A stretch of 35,448 bases of DNA from Betaproteobacteria bacterium (GCA_029858545.1 JAOUFA010000003.1:1-35448), one strand, 5' to 3'; counted from the stretch's first letter, positions 17,976 to 27,732 are shown. Numbers and translations are program-made. Notes: a model not told the origin generated them from the sequence alone.

Positions 17976-19040
17976 TCAAAGCTCCGCATACAGGCGCCCC
18001 GGATTGAAGATCCCCTGCGGGTCGAAGCTCGTCTTGAGGCCGCGATGCAGGCGCCTCTGCACCTCCGGCAGCGGCGCGAAGGCGCCGGCCGATTTTTCCG
18101 CCGCGCGAAACAGCGTCGCGTGACCGCCTGCGCGGTGCGCGGCCTCGCGCACCGCGCCTGCCGCAGCACTCGTGCGCAGCCAGCGCAGGGCCCCGCCCCA
18201 CTCGATCAGCTGCTCGCCCTCGACCTCGATCGAAGCTGCCTTCGAAGGCAGCGACAGGCGCCACAGCGGCGTGTCGCCCGAGAAGTAGGGATCGGTCTGC
18301 TCGCGCAGCCCTTCCCACAGCTTGCGCGCCTCCGCGTCCGGCAGCGGGTCGCCGCCCAGCCGCTCGATCGCCGCGCGCACCGCCGCTTCGGCGCCCGAGA
18401 GCCGCAGCAGCAGTTGTCCCTGGCGCCACGCGCTCGCGCTGATCGGCAGCGGCGTCGCGGCCCACTGGTTCAGGGTCAGGATCGCGCGCGCCTGCGGCAA
18501 TTCGAAACGCAAAGTCGATTCGCTGGTCGGTCGCGGCAGCACCTTGACCGACACCTCCAGGATCACGCCGAGAATGCCGAGCGATCCGGCAAGCAGGCGC
18601 GACACGTCGTAGCCGGCGACATTCTTCATCACCTGGCCGCCGAAAGAGAGCACATCGCCCTTGCCGTCGAGCAGCTTCACGCCGAGCACGTAATCGCGCA
18701 GCGCCCCTGCGCTCGCGCGCCGCGGCCCGGAAAGACCCGCCGCGATGCAACCGCCGACGGTCGCCTGTGCGCCGAAATGCGGCGGCTCGAAGGCAAGCAT
18801 CTGCCCTTGCGCCGCGAGCGCCGCCTCGAGTTCGGCGAGCGGCGTGCCGCAGCGCGCGGTCACGACCAGTTCGGTCGGTTCGTAGTTCACGATCCCCGCA
18901 TGGGCGCGCGTGTCGAGCAGTTCACCGCGCGGCTCGCCGCCGTAGAAGTCCTTCGTCCCTCCGCCGCGCAGGCGCAGCGCGCTGCGCGCCGCGCCCGCGG
19001 CGCGCACGCGCTCGACCCAGCCGGCAACGAGATCGCTCAT
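17976..19040 (-). CDS. glcE: Glycolate oxidase FAD-binding subunit
   Basis: LRLRGGGTKDFYG, LAFEPPHFGAQATVGGCIAAGLSGPRRASAGALRDYVLGVKLLDGKGDVLSFGGQVMKNVAGYDVSRLLAGSLGILGVILEVSVKVLP...DPQGIFNPGRLYAEL. Confidence 0.94.
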   Translation of the reverse strand: MSDLVAGWVERVRAAGAARSALRLRGGGTKDFYGGEPRGELLDTRAHAGIVNYEPTELVVTARCGTPLAELEAALAAQGQMLAFEPPHFGAQATVGGCIAAGLSGPRRASAGALRDYVLGVKLLDGKGDVLSFGGQVMKNVAGYDVSRLLAGSLGILGVILEVSVKVLPRPTSESTLRFELPQARAILTLNQWAATPLPISASAWRQGQLLLRLSGAEAAVRAAIERLGGDPLPDAEARKLWEGLREQTDPYFSGDTPLWRLSLPSKAASIEVEGEQLIEWGGALRWLRTSAAAGAVREAAHRAGGHATLFRAAEKSAGAFAPLPEVQRRLHRGLKTSFDPQGIFNPGRLYAEL

Positions 19041-19044
19041 GCGC

Positions 19045-20529
19045 CTAGAACCTCGGCAGCTCGGCGTGCGGCAGCACGCCGCCGCGCACGTGCATGCCGC
19101 GGTATTCGGCGCAGCGCGCGAGGGTCGGCACCGCCTTGCCGGGGTTGAGCAGCTCATGCGGATCGAACACACGCTTCAGCGCCCGAAAGGCAGCGAGTTC
19201 GGCCGCGCTGAACTGCGCGCACATCTGGTTGATCTTTTCCACGCCGACGCCATGCTCGCCGGTGATCGTACCGCCGACCTCGACGCATTTCTCGAGCACT
19301 TCGGCGGCGAAGGCCTCGGTGCGGCGCAGTTGATCGGGATCGTTGGCATCGTAGAGGATCAGCGGATGCAGGTTGCCGTCTCCGGCATGGAACACGTTGG
19401 GACAGGCAAGCCCGTACTTCTTCTCCATCTCGGCGATGAAGCGCAGGATCTCGCCCAGCCGCTTTCGCGGGATCGTGCCGTCCATGCAGTAGTAATCGGG
19501 CGAGATGCGCCCGACCGCCGGAAATGCCGCCTTGCGCCCCGACCAGAACTTGAGCCGTTCGGCCTCGTTCTGCGACACGCGCAGCTGGGTCGCGCCGGCG
19601 CGCGCGAGCACCTCCTTCATGCGCGCAATTTCCTCCTCGACCTCCTCGGGCGTGCCGTCGGCCTCGCACAGGAGGATCGCCGCGGCATCGAGGTCGTAAC
19701 CCGCACCGACATACTGCTCGACCGCGCGGGTCGCCGGCCGGTCCATCATTTCGAGGCCCGCCGGGATGATGCCCGCGGCGATCACCGCGGCGACCGCGTC
19801 CCCCGCGGTCTCGACATCGGCGAAGGAGGCCATCACCACGCGCGCGAGCTGCGGGCGGGGCAACAGCTTCACCGTCACTTCGACCGCCACCGCGAGCATG
19901 CCCTCCGAGCCGATCATCAGCGCGAGCAGGTCGAGCCCCGGAGAATCGAGCGCCTCGGAACCGAACTGAATCGGCTCGCCCTCGACGGTGTAGCCGCGCA
20001 GCGCGAGGACGTTGTGCACGGTGAGACCGTACTTCAGGCAATGCACTCCGCCCGAGTTCTCGCCGACGTTGCCGCCGATGGTGCAGGCGATCTGGCTCGA
20101 GGGATCGGGCGCGTAGTAGAGACCGAAGGGCGCGACCACGTCCGAGATCGCGAGATTCCTCACGCCCGGCTGCACCACCGCGACGCGCGCCACCGGATCG
20201 ATGCGCGTGACGCGCATGAACTTCGCCATCGACAGCAGCACGCCGCTGGAGGAGGGCATCGCCCCGCCCGAAAGACCGGTGCCCGCGCCACGCGCCACCA
20301 CCGGCACGCCCATCGCGTGACAGGTCTTGAGCAATTTCTGCACCTGCTCTTCAGTTTCGGGCAGCGCGACCACCATCGGCAGGGCGCGATAGGCGGTCAG
20401 TCCATCGCATTCGTAGGGACGCGTGTCCTCGGCCTCGAAGAGCACCGCGCGCGCGGGCAGGAATCCACGCAGCGCCGCGGCCACCGCGCGCTGACGCTCG
20501 GGATCGATGCAACCCGGTTTCGCGTCCAT
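19045..20529 (-). CDS. glcD: Glycolate oxidase subunit GlcD (FAD-linked)
   Basis: From ATG at 20529: MDAKPGCIDPERQRAV...VVARGAGTGLSGGAMPSSSGVLLSMAKFMRV...CTIGGNVGENSGGVHCLKYGLT...FHAGDGNLHPLILYD...GTITGEHGVGVEK. Confidence 0.95.
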   Translation of the reverse strand: MDAKPGCIDPERQRAVAAALRGFLPARAVLFEAEDTRPYECDGLTAYRALPMVVALPETEEQVQKLLKTCHAMGVPVVARGAGTGLSGGAMPSSSGVLLSMAKFMRVTRIDPVARVAVVQPGVRNLAISDVVAPFGLYYAPDPSSQIACTIGGNVGENSGGVHCLKYGLTVHNVLALRGYTVEGEPIQFGSEALDSPGLDLLALMIGSEGMLAVAVEVTVKLLPRPQLARVVMASFADVETAGDAVAAVIAAGIIPAGLEMMDRPATRAVEQYVGAGYDLDAAAILLCEADGTPEEVEEEIARMKEVLARAGATQLRVSQNEAERLKFWSGRKAAFPAVGRISPDYYCMDGTIPRKRLGEILRFIAEMEKKYGLACPNVFHAGDGNLHPLILYDANDPDQLRRTEAFAAEVLEKCVEVGGTITGEHGVGVEKINQMCAQFSAAELAAFRALKRVFDPHELLNPGKAVPTLARCAEYRGMHVRGGVLPHAELPRF

Positions 20530-20557
20530 GTCGGTATCGAGAGATCCGATCGAAAGT

Positions 20558-21334
20558 TCAAAGATACGGCTTGGCCCAGGCGAGACCCGCGACCGTGTCA
20601 CCCCGGGGATTGTATTCGCAGCCGATCGCTCCGGTATAGCCAAGGCGGTCGATCTGCGCGAGCAACCAGGGAAAATTGATCTCGCCGGTGCCCGGCTCGT
20701 GCCGATCGGGCACATCCGCGAGCTGCATGTGCCCGATGCGCGGCAGCAGCCGCTCGATGGTCTTCGCCAAATCGCCCTCCATGATCTGCATGTGAAACAG
20801 GTCGTACTGGAGAAAGGCGTTGTCCGACCCGGCGGCGTCGAGCACCGCGATCGCCTCGGCGCTGGTGGCGACGAAAAACCCGGGCACACTGCGCCGGTTG
20901 CAGGGTTCGAGCATCAGGCGGATTCCGGCCGCCTTGAGTCGGTCGGCGGCGTAGTGGACGTTGCCCGCCAGGGAATCGAACAGCCGCTCGCGCGAAACGC
21001 CCGCCGGGGCGATTCCCGGCAGGCAATTGAGCCGCGTGCAGCCGACGGCCTGTGCATAATCAATCGCGCGCTCGACCCCGGAACGGAAATCCACGACGCG
21101 ATCGGGCAGGCAGGCGATGCCGCGTTCGCCGCGCGCGAAGTCACCCGCAGGAATATTGTGCAGCACCACCTCGACTCCCGCCGCACGTGCCCGTGTAGCG
21201 ACCACCCGGTGATCGCGGCCGTAGGGAAACTGGTACTCCACATAGCGAAATCCGGCCCGCGCCGCCGCATCAAAGCGATCGAGAAAATCGAGTTCCGGAA
21301 AAAGCGTGGACAGGTTGGCGGCAAGTCGTGGCAT
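20558..21334 (-). CDS. hyi: Hydroxypyruvate isomerase family protein
   Basis: MPRLAANLSTLFPELDFLDRFDAAARAGFRYVEYQFPY...LHNIPAGDFARGERGIACLP...LMLEPCNRRSVPGFF...QYDLFHMQIMEGDLAKTI...HMQLADVPDRHEPGTGEINFPWLL. Confidence 0.93.
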   Translation of the reverse strand: MPRLAANLSTLFPELDFLDRFDAAARAGFRYVEYQFPYGRDHRVVATRARAAGVEVVLHNIPAGDFARGERGIACLPDRVVDFRSGVERAIDYAQAVGCTRLNCLPGIAPAGVSRERLFDSLAGNVHYAADRLKAAGIRLMLEPCNRRSVPGFFVATSAEAIAVLDAAGSDNAFLQYDLFHMQIMEGDLAKTIERLLPRIGHMQLADVPDRHEPGTGEINFPWLLAQIDRLGYTGAIGCEYNPRGDTVAGLAWAKPYL

Positions 21335-21578
21335 TTGGATAGCTTATCTGTGGCGAAGCAGAATTGAGCGGGCGCGTCGCCGCCGACTGTATGATTATGA
21401 CTCCTTGCTTCAACCTGCCCCCGGGGATCGACACGCCGGATCCCATTCATCCCCACCGGAGCGAGATTCGTGATATCCGATTTCTTCCGCTTGGCGCTGA
21501 ATCCTTGCTCTGTACCGCCAGCCGCCAAGCGGACCGCATTGGGCGCCGCGGCGCGCCACTGACACAGGACTCCATTCA

Positions 21579-23366
21579 GTGTCTCCATCCGTTTTGTCGC
21601 CCCGCGCCCTCGCGCTAGCGATTCTGGCACTCTTCCCCTGGCATCGCCAGGTTACACGCGCAAGTCTGCGCGCCGATCTCATCGCAGGCGCGATCGGCGC
21701 GATCGTCGTTCTGCCACAGGGGGTCGCTTTCGCAACGCTTGCGGGAATGCCTCCCGAATACGGACTGTACTGCGCGATGGTACCGGCGGTGGTCGCGGCA
21801 TTCGTGGGTTCATCCTGGCATGCAGTATCCGGTCCCACCAACGCAATCTCTCTGTTTGTGTTCGCGACCGTATCGCCGCTGGCCCTGCCGGGCTCGGAAA
21901 GATACATCAGTCTGGTGCTCACGCTGTCATTCCTTGCCGGCGCGATGATGCTCGCGATGGGCGCGTTTCGCCTCGGGCGCCTTGTCAATTTCATCTCGCA
22001 CAGCGTGGTAGTGGGATTTACCGCCGGCGCGGGAACCCTGATCGTCGCCAGTCAGTTGCACAACTTCCTGGGTCTCAAGATTGCTCCGGGTGGCTCGTTT
22101 CTGGCGACCGTCTATTCGGTTGCCACCGGTATTTCGCACACCAACCCCTATGTCCTGCTGGTCGGCGCGATTACGCTGGCCGCGGGCATCGCGGCAAGGC
22201 GGTGGTTCAAGAAACTACCGTACATGATCGCGGCACTGGTGCTGGGCAGTCTGGTCGGGTTCGCACTCAACCTGTGGCTCGGCGCGGAGACGACGGGCAT
22301 ACGCGTCATCGGGGCGCTGCCAAGCGCCCTGCCGCCGCTTTCGCATCCGGACTTTTCTCCGGATACGCTCAAGTCACTGATGGGCATCGCGATCGGAGTC
22401 ACGATGCTGTCGCTTACCGAGGCGATTTCGATTTCGCGTGCCATCGCCCTCAAGTCGGGGCAGCGTATAGATGCCAGCCGTGAATTCGTCGGACAGGGGC
22501 TCGCGAACATCGCTGCGAGTTTCTTCTCGGGCTACCCGACATCGGCGTCGTTCAACCGATCGGGAATCAATTACGACGCCGGAGCGAGAACGCCGCTCGC
22601 TGCGGCGTTCTCCGCCCCGTTCCTTGTGGTCGCGCTGCTATTGATCGCGCCGCTGGTGGGGCACATTCCGATCGCCTCGATGGCCGCGATTCTGTTCATG
22701 GTCGCGGCGGGGTTGTTCGACCTGCACGCCATGCGCACCATCGCGCGCGCGGGTCGCGGCGAAGCGCTGGTGCTCGTCTTTACCTTCGCCTCGACCCTGC
22801 TCATGAACCTCGAGTTTGCGGTGCTGATCGGCGTGACCTTGTCGTTGCTGGTGTATCTCAATCGCACCTCTCGCCCCCAGATGCGCTCGCTCGTGCCGGA
22901 CCCGCGTCATGCGACGCGCCGGCTGGCGCCGGTCGCCGAAGGGTTGCGTGAATGCCCGCAGATCAAAATCATGAGCGTCGAGGGTTCGATCTATTTCGGC
23001 GCGGTCGATCATGTCCAGTCGCACCTCGAGGTCCTGCGCGAGGTGGCACGCGACCAGCATCACCTGCTGCTGGTCGCCCCGAACGTCAATTTCATCGACG
23101 TAGCGGGTGCCGAGGCGCTCGCCCACGAAGCACGAACTCGGCGCGCTGAAGGCGGCAGACTATGCCTCTACGGCCTGCGCCAGCCGGTGGTCGGTGTCCT
23201 GCGTCGCAGCGGACTGCTTCCCGAAATCGGTGAGGAGAATGTCTTCGCGTCCATGAAAGACGCGATCGCGAGCTTTTTCGCGCGTCGCGACCACTCGATT
23301 TGCACGAACTGTCGGGCGAGAATCTTCCGGGAATGTGCGGCATTGCCTCCGCCCGCCGATTCCTGA
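21579..23366 (+). CDS. SulP family anion transporter with C-terminal STAS domain
   Basis: GTG start; LRADLIAGAIGAIVVLPQGVAFATLAGMPPEYGLYCAMVPAVVAAFVGSS, SGPTNAISLFVFA, TEAISISRAIALKSGQRIDASREFVGQGLANIAASFFSGYPTSASFNRSGINYDAGARTPLA; STAS domain (NVNFIDVAGAEALAHEA). Confidence 0.95.
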   Translation: MSPSVLSPRALALAILALFPWHRQVTRASLRADLIAGAIGAIVVLPQGVAFATLAGMPPEYGLYCAMVPAVVAAFVGSSWHAVSGPTNAISLFVFATVSPLALPGSERYISLVLTLSFLAGAMMLAMGAFRLGRLVNFISHSVVVGFTAGAGTLIVASQLHNFLGLKIAPGGSFLATVYSVATGISHTNPYVLLVGAITLAAGIAARRWFKKLPYMIAALVLGSLVGFALNLWLGAETTGIRVIGALPSALPPLSHPDFSPDTLKSLMGIAIGVTMLSLTEAISISRAIALKSGQRIDASREFVGQGLANIAASFFSGYPTSASFNRSGINYDAGARTPLAAAFSAPFLVVALLLIAPLVGHIPIASMAAILFMVAAGLFDLHAMRTIARAGRGEALVLVFTFASTLLMNLEFAVLIGVTLSLLVYLNRTSRPQMRSLVPDPRHATRRLAPVAEGLRECPQIKIMSVEGSIYFGAVDHVQSHLEVLREVARDQHHLLLVAPNVNFIDVAGAEALAHEARTRRAEGGRLCLYGLRQPVVGVLRRSGLLPEIGEENVFASMKDAIASFFARRDHSICTNCRARIFRECAALPPPADS

Positions 23367-23510
23367 AGCCCCGCGCCCGCCGCGTCGTGCTCCGGCCGGC
23401 AGGCCAAATCCCCAATCACTGAGCGGATAACAAGTCCAATTCCGCTGTGTTAGACTTTTTGCCCTTCGGCGGGTTCAAGTCGCCAACATAATCAAAAAAG
23501 GAGGCCTTCA

Positions 23511-24095
23511 ATGGGCGCAATCTTGCAGTCTCTAGGGCGCACGGTAATCGCGGGCGTGGTCATTTTGCTGGTCATCATGGGCATCGCAGGCACCTTCGGC
23601 GCGATGGCGACCCATGGGTGGTCAGCTTTCTTCATGCGCTGGCTGCACGTACTCTCCGGGGTAATGTGGATCGGTCTGCTGTGGTATTTCAATTTCGTTC
23701 AAATGCCGTCGATGCCCAAGATCCCCGACGAACAGAAGCCGGCGATCGGCAAGGTCATCGCACCCGAGGCACTATTCTGGTTCCGCTGGGCCGCGCTCTC
23801 GACGATGGTTACCGGACTGTTGCTCGCGTGGATGAGCGGCTATCTGGTCAGCGCGCTGTCGATTGCACGACCGCATCATGCGATAGGCATTGGCATGTGG
23901 CTGGGCTTGGTGATGGCATTCAACGTCTGGTTCATCATCTGGCCGAATCAGAAGAAGGCGCTGGGCATGGTTCAGGTCGATGCCGACGCCAAGGCCAAGG
24001 CTGCGCGCCTCGCAATGCTGACGTCGCGCCTCAACACCATGCTGTCGATCCCCATGCTGTATTGCATGGTCGCGCAGCAAAACGGCGGTCTCTGA
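23511..24095 (+). CDS. Urate hydroxylase PuuD-like membrane domain protein
   Basis: Multi-TM: FFMRWLHVLSGVMWIGLLWYFNFVQMPSMPKIPDE...ALFWFRWAALSTMVTGLLLAW...GMWLGLVMAFNVWFIIWPNQKKAL...RLNTMLSIPMLYCMV. Confidence 0.8.
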   Translation: MGAILQSLGRTVIAGVVILLVIMGIAGTFGAMATHGWSAFFMRWLHVLSGVMWIGLLWYFNFVQMPSMPKIPDEQKPAIGKVIAPEALFWFRWAALSTMVTGLLLAWMSGYLVSALSIARPHHAIGIGMWLGLVMAFNVWFIIWPNQKKALGMVQVDADAKAKAARLAMLTSRLNTMLSIPMLYCMVAQQNGGL

Positions 24096-24114
24096 CCGAC
24101 GTATAGGAAGCGTT

Positions 24115-24141
24115 GAAACCGGGGCTATGTGCCCCGGTTTC
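24115..24141 (+). terminator. Stem-loop terminator-like hairpin between convergent genes
   Basis: GAAACCGGGGC-TATGT-GCCCCGGTTTC, perfect 11-bp stem with 5-nt loop 20 nt after the stop at 24095. Confidence 0.7.
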
Positions 24142-24176
24142 ACCTATCAGGGGCGCCCGCCCCCTTGGGACTCCTG

Positions 24177-24626
24177 TCAACGCGCGAGACTCTCGAGTCC
24201 CCGGATGGTGTGGCCCGCGCGGATACCGCGTTGCGCGAACCAACCCCGGTTCATCTCGAGCGCGAAGCGAACAGGACGCACCGCGCAATGGGCCTGCTCG
24301 CTGTGCGGCTGCATATCGGCAATGTTGACGATTTCTCCGCGCTCACCGATGAACGCGACGGAAAGCGGTATCAGGGTGTTCTTCATCCACATGCAGTGGA
24401 TATCCGCCTGTTCGAAATCGAAAACCATGCCCGCGTTTTGCGCGAGCGAAGTCCGACGCATCAGCCCCTGCATGCGCGCCAAGTCGGTATTGGCGAGTTC
24501 GGCACGGATGAGATGCATCCCCGCTGACAGTTCTGTGATCGGCAACGCGGGTTGCTGCGCAAGGGCACTGGCCCAATTCAGCAGAACGCATAGGACGACA
24601 CAAGAGCGAACGAAACTATGGCGCAT
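24177..24626 (-). CDS. DUF192 family secreted protein
   Basis: Signal peptide MRHSFVRSCVVLCVLLNWASALAQ; IRAELANTDLARMQGLMRRTSLAQNAGMVFDFEQADIHCMWMKNTLIPLSVAFIGERGEIVNIADMQPHSE. Confidence 0.92.
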   Translation of the reverse strand: MRHSFVRSCVVLCVLLNWASALAQQPALPITELSAGMHLIRAELANTDLARMQGLMRRTSLAQNAGMVFDFEQADIHCMWMKNTLIPLSVAFIGERGEIVNIADMQPHSEQAHCAVRPVRFALEMNRGWFAQRGIRAGHTIRGLESLAR

Positions 24627-24762
24627 CAGAATTCACATGGTACCGGACCCCCGGCGTTACGCCCACTCTAGGCCCGCGCATTGCAAAGCCCTCACTGCGG
24701 GGCCGTTCGCTGGACGCCCGTAGGAAGGGCCACGCACGCTGCGTGATTCCCCAAGGCAAAAA

Positions 24763-24790
24763 AAAAGGCAGGGGCATCGCCCTGCCTTTT
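24763..24790 (-). terminator. Rho-independent terminator for the small gene at 24810-24983
   Basis: aaaaggcaggggcatcgccctgcctttt: GC-rich stem flanked by an A-run that is a T-run on the minus strand. Confidence 0.85.
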
Positions 24791-24809
24791 CACTTGCTTC
24801 CGCGTAGAT

Positions 24810-24983
24810 TTACTGCTTTTTGTCTTCGGCCTTCTTGGCTTTGGCTTTGGCTTTGGCTTTCTTCTCGCCCTTTGCCTTTTTCTCGGCTTTCGGGGTATCG
24901 GTAGCGGCCGCGCCCTGGGCAATGGCGCCGAAGCTGGTGGCCGCGAACATTGCCGCGATGAGGATCGTCAAAAGTTTCTTCAT
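24810..24983 (-). CDS. 57-aa predicted exported Lys/Ala-rich protein
   Basis: Below the ORF-track length cut-off. Minus-strand ATG at 24983 reads MKKLLTILIAAMFAATSFGAIAQGAAATDTPKAEKKAKGEKKAKAKAKAKKAEDKKQ*. Signal peptide, SD-like aggaaagtaa upstream, and a strong terminator downstream. Confidence 0.75.
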   Translation of the reverse strand: MKKLLTILIAAMFAATSFGAIAQGAAATDTPKAEKKAKGEKKAKAKAKAKKAEDKKQ

Positions 24984-25467
24984 TTACTTTCCTTCTCTAG
25001 AGTAAGTTTAAAAATCAGACCGGCAATTTGACCAGTCAGAAAACACTAACGCGCACGCGGGCGTGCGGTTGACAGTCCGGTTGCCCCAAGATCCCCTGGA
25101 GCCTGCCTGCGATCCCTCCTCACCTTTCGCCTCGTACCGCCAGGTCACCCGCGCAGACTGCCGCCTGCCCGCAAAGTCTCTAACAATCAATTTGTTAGAA
25201 GACACTCGGCAGATGGGGGCGAAGACTGCCGGGGTTCGCTACTGCGCTGCAGCATTCCTGCCGGAAGATTTCGCGCCGCCAGCCAAGCGCGCCGGCCCAC
25301 TCCCCCGTACCGCCAAGGACTCAAGCCTCGCGACAAACCTCGAGCGGCGCAGTCGGTCGCATGCGGTTTTTAGGGGGGCCAAGGCTAAGACTTATATAAT
25401 ATATCTTTTAGCATTGCAGTCGAATTGAGTTGCGATTTCACCTATTCACCTCCGCCTAGGAGCAGTC

Positions 25468-26718
25468 ATGGCATACAAGCACATCAAGGTTCCCACCACC
25501 GGGGACAAGATCAAGGTCAACAAGGATTTCTCGCTTTCGGTCCCCGACCAGCCGATCATTCCGTACATCGAAGGCGACGGCATCGGTGCCGATATCACTC
25601 CGGTAATGATCAAGGTGGTCGATGCGGCCGTACAAAAAGCGTACGGTGGCAAGAAGAAGATCGTCTGGATGGAAATGTACGCCGGCGAAAAATCTTGCCG
25701 CATCTACGGCGAGAATGTTTGGTTGCCCGAGGAGACGCTTGAGGCCTCGAAAGAATATGCCGTTTCGATCAAGGGACCGCTCACGACGCCGGTAGGCGGG
25801 GGCATCCGTTCGATCAACGTCGCATTGCGCCAGGAACTCGACCTCTATGTGTGCCTGCGACCGGTGCGCTACTTCAAAGGCGTGCCGTCGCCGGTCAAGG
25901 AGCCCGAGAAGGTCGATATGACGATCTTCCGCGAGAATTCGGAGGATATCTACGTCGGCATCGAGTGGGCGGCAAAGTCGCCCGAAGTGAAGAAGGTCAT
26001 CGACTTTCTGATCAAGGAAATGGGCGTCAAGAAGATCCGCTTTCCGGAATCCTCCGCGATCGGGGTCAAGCCGGTTTCGATCGAGGGTTCCGAACGCCTG
26101 ATTCGCCGCGCGATCCAGTACGCCATCCAGAACAAACGCAAATCGGTGACTTTCGTGCACAAGGGGAACATCCAGAAATTCACTGAAGGCGGCTTTATGA
26201 AGTGGGGCTACGAACTCGCCAAACGCGAGTTCGGCGCGGAACTCGTCGACGGCGGCCCGTGGATGAAGATCAAGGCACCGCACGGAGAAATCCTCTTCAA
26301 GGACGTGATCACCGACGCGTTCCTGCAGCAGATCCTGCTTCGCCCGGCCGAGTACGACGTCATCGCCACCCTGAACCTGAACGGCGATTACCTCTCCGAT
26401 GCGCTCGCCGCCCAAGTCGGCGGAATCGGCATCGCGCCGGGAGCGAACATGTCGGATACCGTCGCAATGTTCGAGGCGACGCACGGCACCGCCCCGAAGT
26501 ACGCCGGCAAGGACTACGTCAATCCGGGTTCGGAGATTCTTTCCGCCGAGATGATGTTGCGCCACATGGGCTGGGTCGATGCCGCCGACCTGATTATCCG
26601 CTCGGTTGAAAAGGCGATCGGCGACAAGGTCGTGACCTACGATTTCGCACGCCTCATGCAGGGCGCCAAGCAGGTCTCCTGCTCGGGATTTGGTCAGGCG
26701 ATGATCGAGCGAATGTAG
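25468..26718 (+). CDS. icd: NADP-dependent isocitrate dehydrogenase
   Basis: [55 protein letters not shown]...[14 protein letters not shown]...[28 protein letters not shown]...[33 protein letters not shown]. Confidence 0.97.
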   Translation: MAYKHIKVPTTGDKIKVNKDFSLSVPDQPIIPYIEGDGIGADITPVMIKVVDAAVQKAYGGKKKIVWMEMYAGEKSCRIYGENVWLPEETLEASKEYAVSIKGPLTTPVGGGIRSINVALRQELDLYVCLRPVRYFKGVPSPVKEPEKVDMTIFRENSEDIYVGIEWAAKSPEVKKVIDFLIKEMGVKKIRFPESSAIGVKPVSIEGSERLIRRAIQYAIQNKRKSVTFVHKGNIQKFTEGGFMKWGYELAKREFGAELVDGGPWMKIKAPHGEILFKDVITDAFLQQILLRPAEYDVIATLNLNGDYLSDALAAQVGGIGIAPGANMSDTVAMFEATHGTAPKYAGKDYVNPGSEILSAEMMLRHMGWVDAADLIIRSVEKAIGDKVVTYDFARLMQGAKQVSCSGFGQAMIERM

Positions 26719-26742
26719 CGCGGCAGCAGCCCAACGGAAAAG

Positions 26743-26770
26743 AAAAAGGCCGCCCCGGGGCGGCCTTTTT
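26743..26770. terminator. Bidirectional intrinsic terminator between icd and cold shock gene
   Basis: aaaaaggccgccccggggcggccttttt, palindromic with A-run and T-run, serving two convergent genes. Confidence 0.88.
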
Positions 26771-26787
26771 CCTGGGGCAACCTCCCC

Positions 26788-26991
26788 TCACGCTTTCTGG
26801 ATATTGGACGCCTGCTTTCCTTTTGGGCCTTGTACCACGTCGAAGCTGACTTTCTGGCCTTCCTTCAGACTCTTGAAGCCGGCCATGTTGATCGCGGAAA
26901 AATGCGCGAACAAATCCTCGCTGCCATCGTCGGGGGTGATGAAACCGAAACCCTTCGCGTCGTTGAACCACTTTACGGTGCCTGTCGCCAT
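26788..26991 (-). CDS. Cold shock protein (CspA family)
   Basis: [67 protein letters not shown] with RNP1/RNP2 motifs. Confidence 0.97.
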   Translation of the reverse strand: MATGTVKWFNDAKGFGFITPDDGSEDLFAHFSAINMAGFKSLKEGQKVSFDVVQGPKGKQASNIQKA

Positions 26992-27425
26992 TCCTCTTCC
27001 TTTTCCTCTGATTGAACCACCGGGCGGTCACCCGATCCATGCCTGGAACTCCACGACCCCGCCGCCCTCTGTGGCGAAACAGACAGCCCGAATCCCAATA
27101 CAGCAGGACGGATTTTTACGCGCGCCCGGAAGCGCCGTCAAGAGTCCGGCCTTCCCCGGGGTAACCAGAACTAGCCTTCGCAAGCAGGCGTGAAAAGACC
27201 CACGTTTCACACCATTCTTTGCCCTTATTTGCGTTGCGTGCCGGGTGTACATTGATTACGATAGCTCTCGTGAACTGGCGCTTGAAGCATTTCAACGCGA
27301 TTCAGGTGCCGTTCGGCTGTCGAACGGGCGTAAACTGATCGAACGGACAGCGGCACTAAAGGAGCGTGAACGGCGGGCGATCGAGCGTGCAAGCACGTTG
27401 AGAGCGGCGGCGCCAAACGGGCGGT

Positions 27426-27731
27426 ATGGGGCAGTTCAAGGACAACACCGTACTGGAGGCTCAGAAGAGCAGGCTGAAACCTCCTCCCATGTTCAAGGTG
27501 ATGCTGTTGAACGACGACTTTACGCCGATGGAGTTCGTGGTGGTGGTTTTACAGAAATTTTTCGCAATGACGCGTGAGAAGGCGACCCAAGTAATGCTGG
27601 CGGTACATCGAGACGGAGTCGGAGTGTGTGGAGTGTTTCCGCGCGACATCGCGACCACCAAGGTTCAGAAGGTCGCTGCGTACGCGCGCAGGCACCAGCA
27701 CCCGTTGCAGTGCGTGATGGAGGAAACGTAG
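27426..27731 (+). CDS. clpS: ATP-dependent Clp protease adaptor ClpS
   Basis: [82 protein letters not shown]; immediately before clpA. Confidence 0.96.
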   Translation: MGQFKDNTVLEAQKSRLKPPPMFKVMLLNDDFTPMEFVVVVLQKFFAMTREKATQVMLAVHRDGVGVCGVFPRDIATTKVQKVAAYARRHQHPLQCVMEET

Positions 27732-27732
27732 C

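Noticed and set aside
13295-18007. 1570-aa plus-strand ORF, the longest in the track
   Set aside because: Antisense shadow frame across the HDAC, molybdopterin oxidoreductase, glcF and part of another gene; Arg/Ala/His-rich with no domain signature, a common artefact of GC-rich codon bias.
19039-20679. 546-aa plus-strand ORF opposite glcD
   Set aside because: Antisense shadow of a well-supported glcD; low-complexity His/Arg-rich translation.
25063-25428. 121-aa ORF upstream of icd, with a short stretch (YRQVTRADCR) resembling the SulP N-terminus (HRQVTRASLR)
   Set aside because: Similarity is very short, the rest shows no match, and the region looks like noncoding regulatory DNA.
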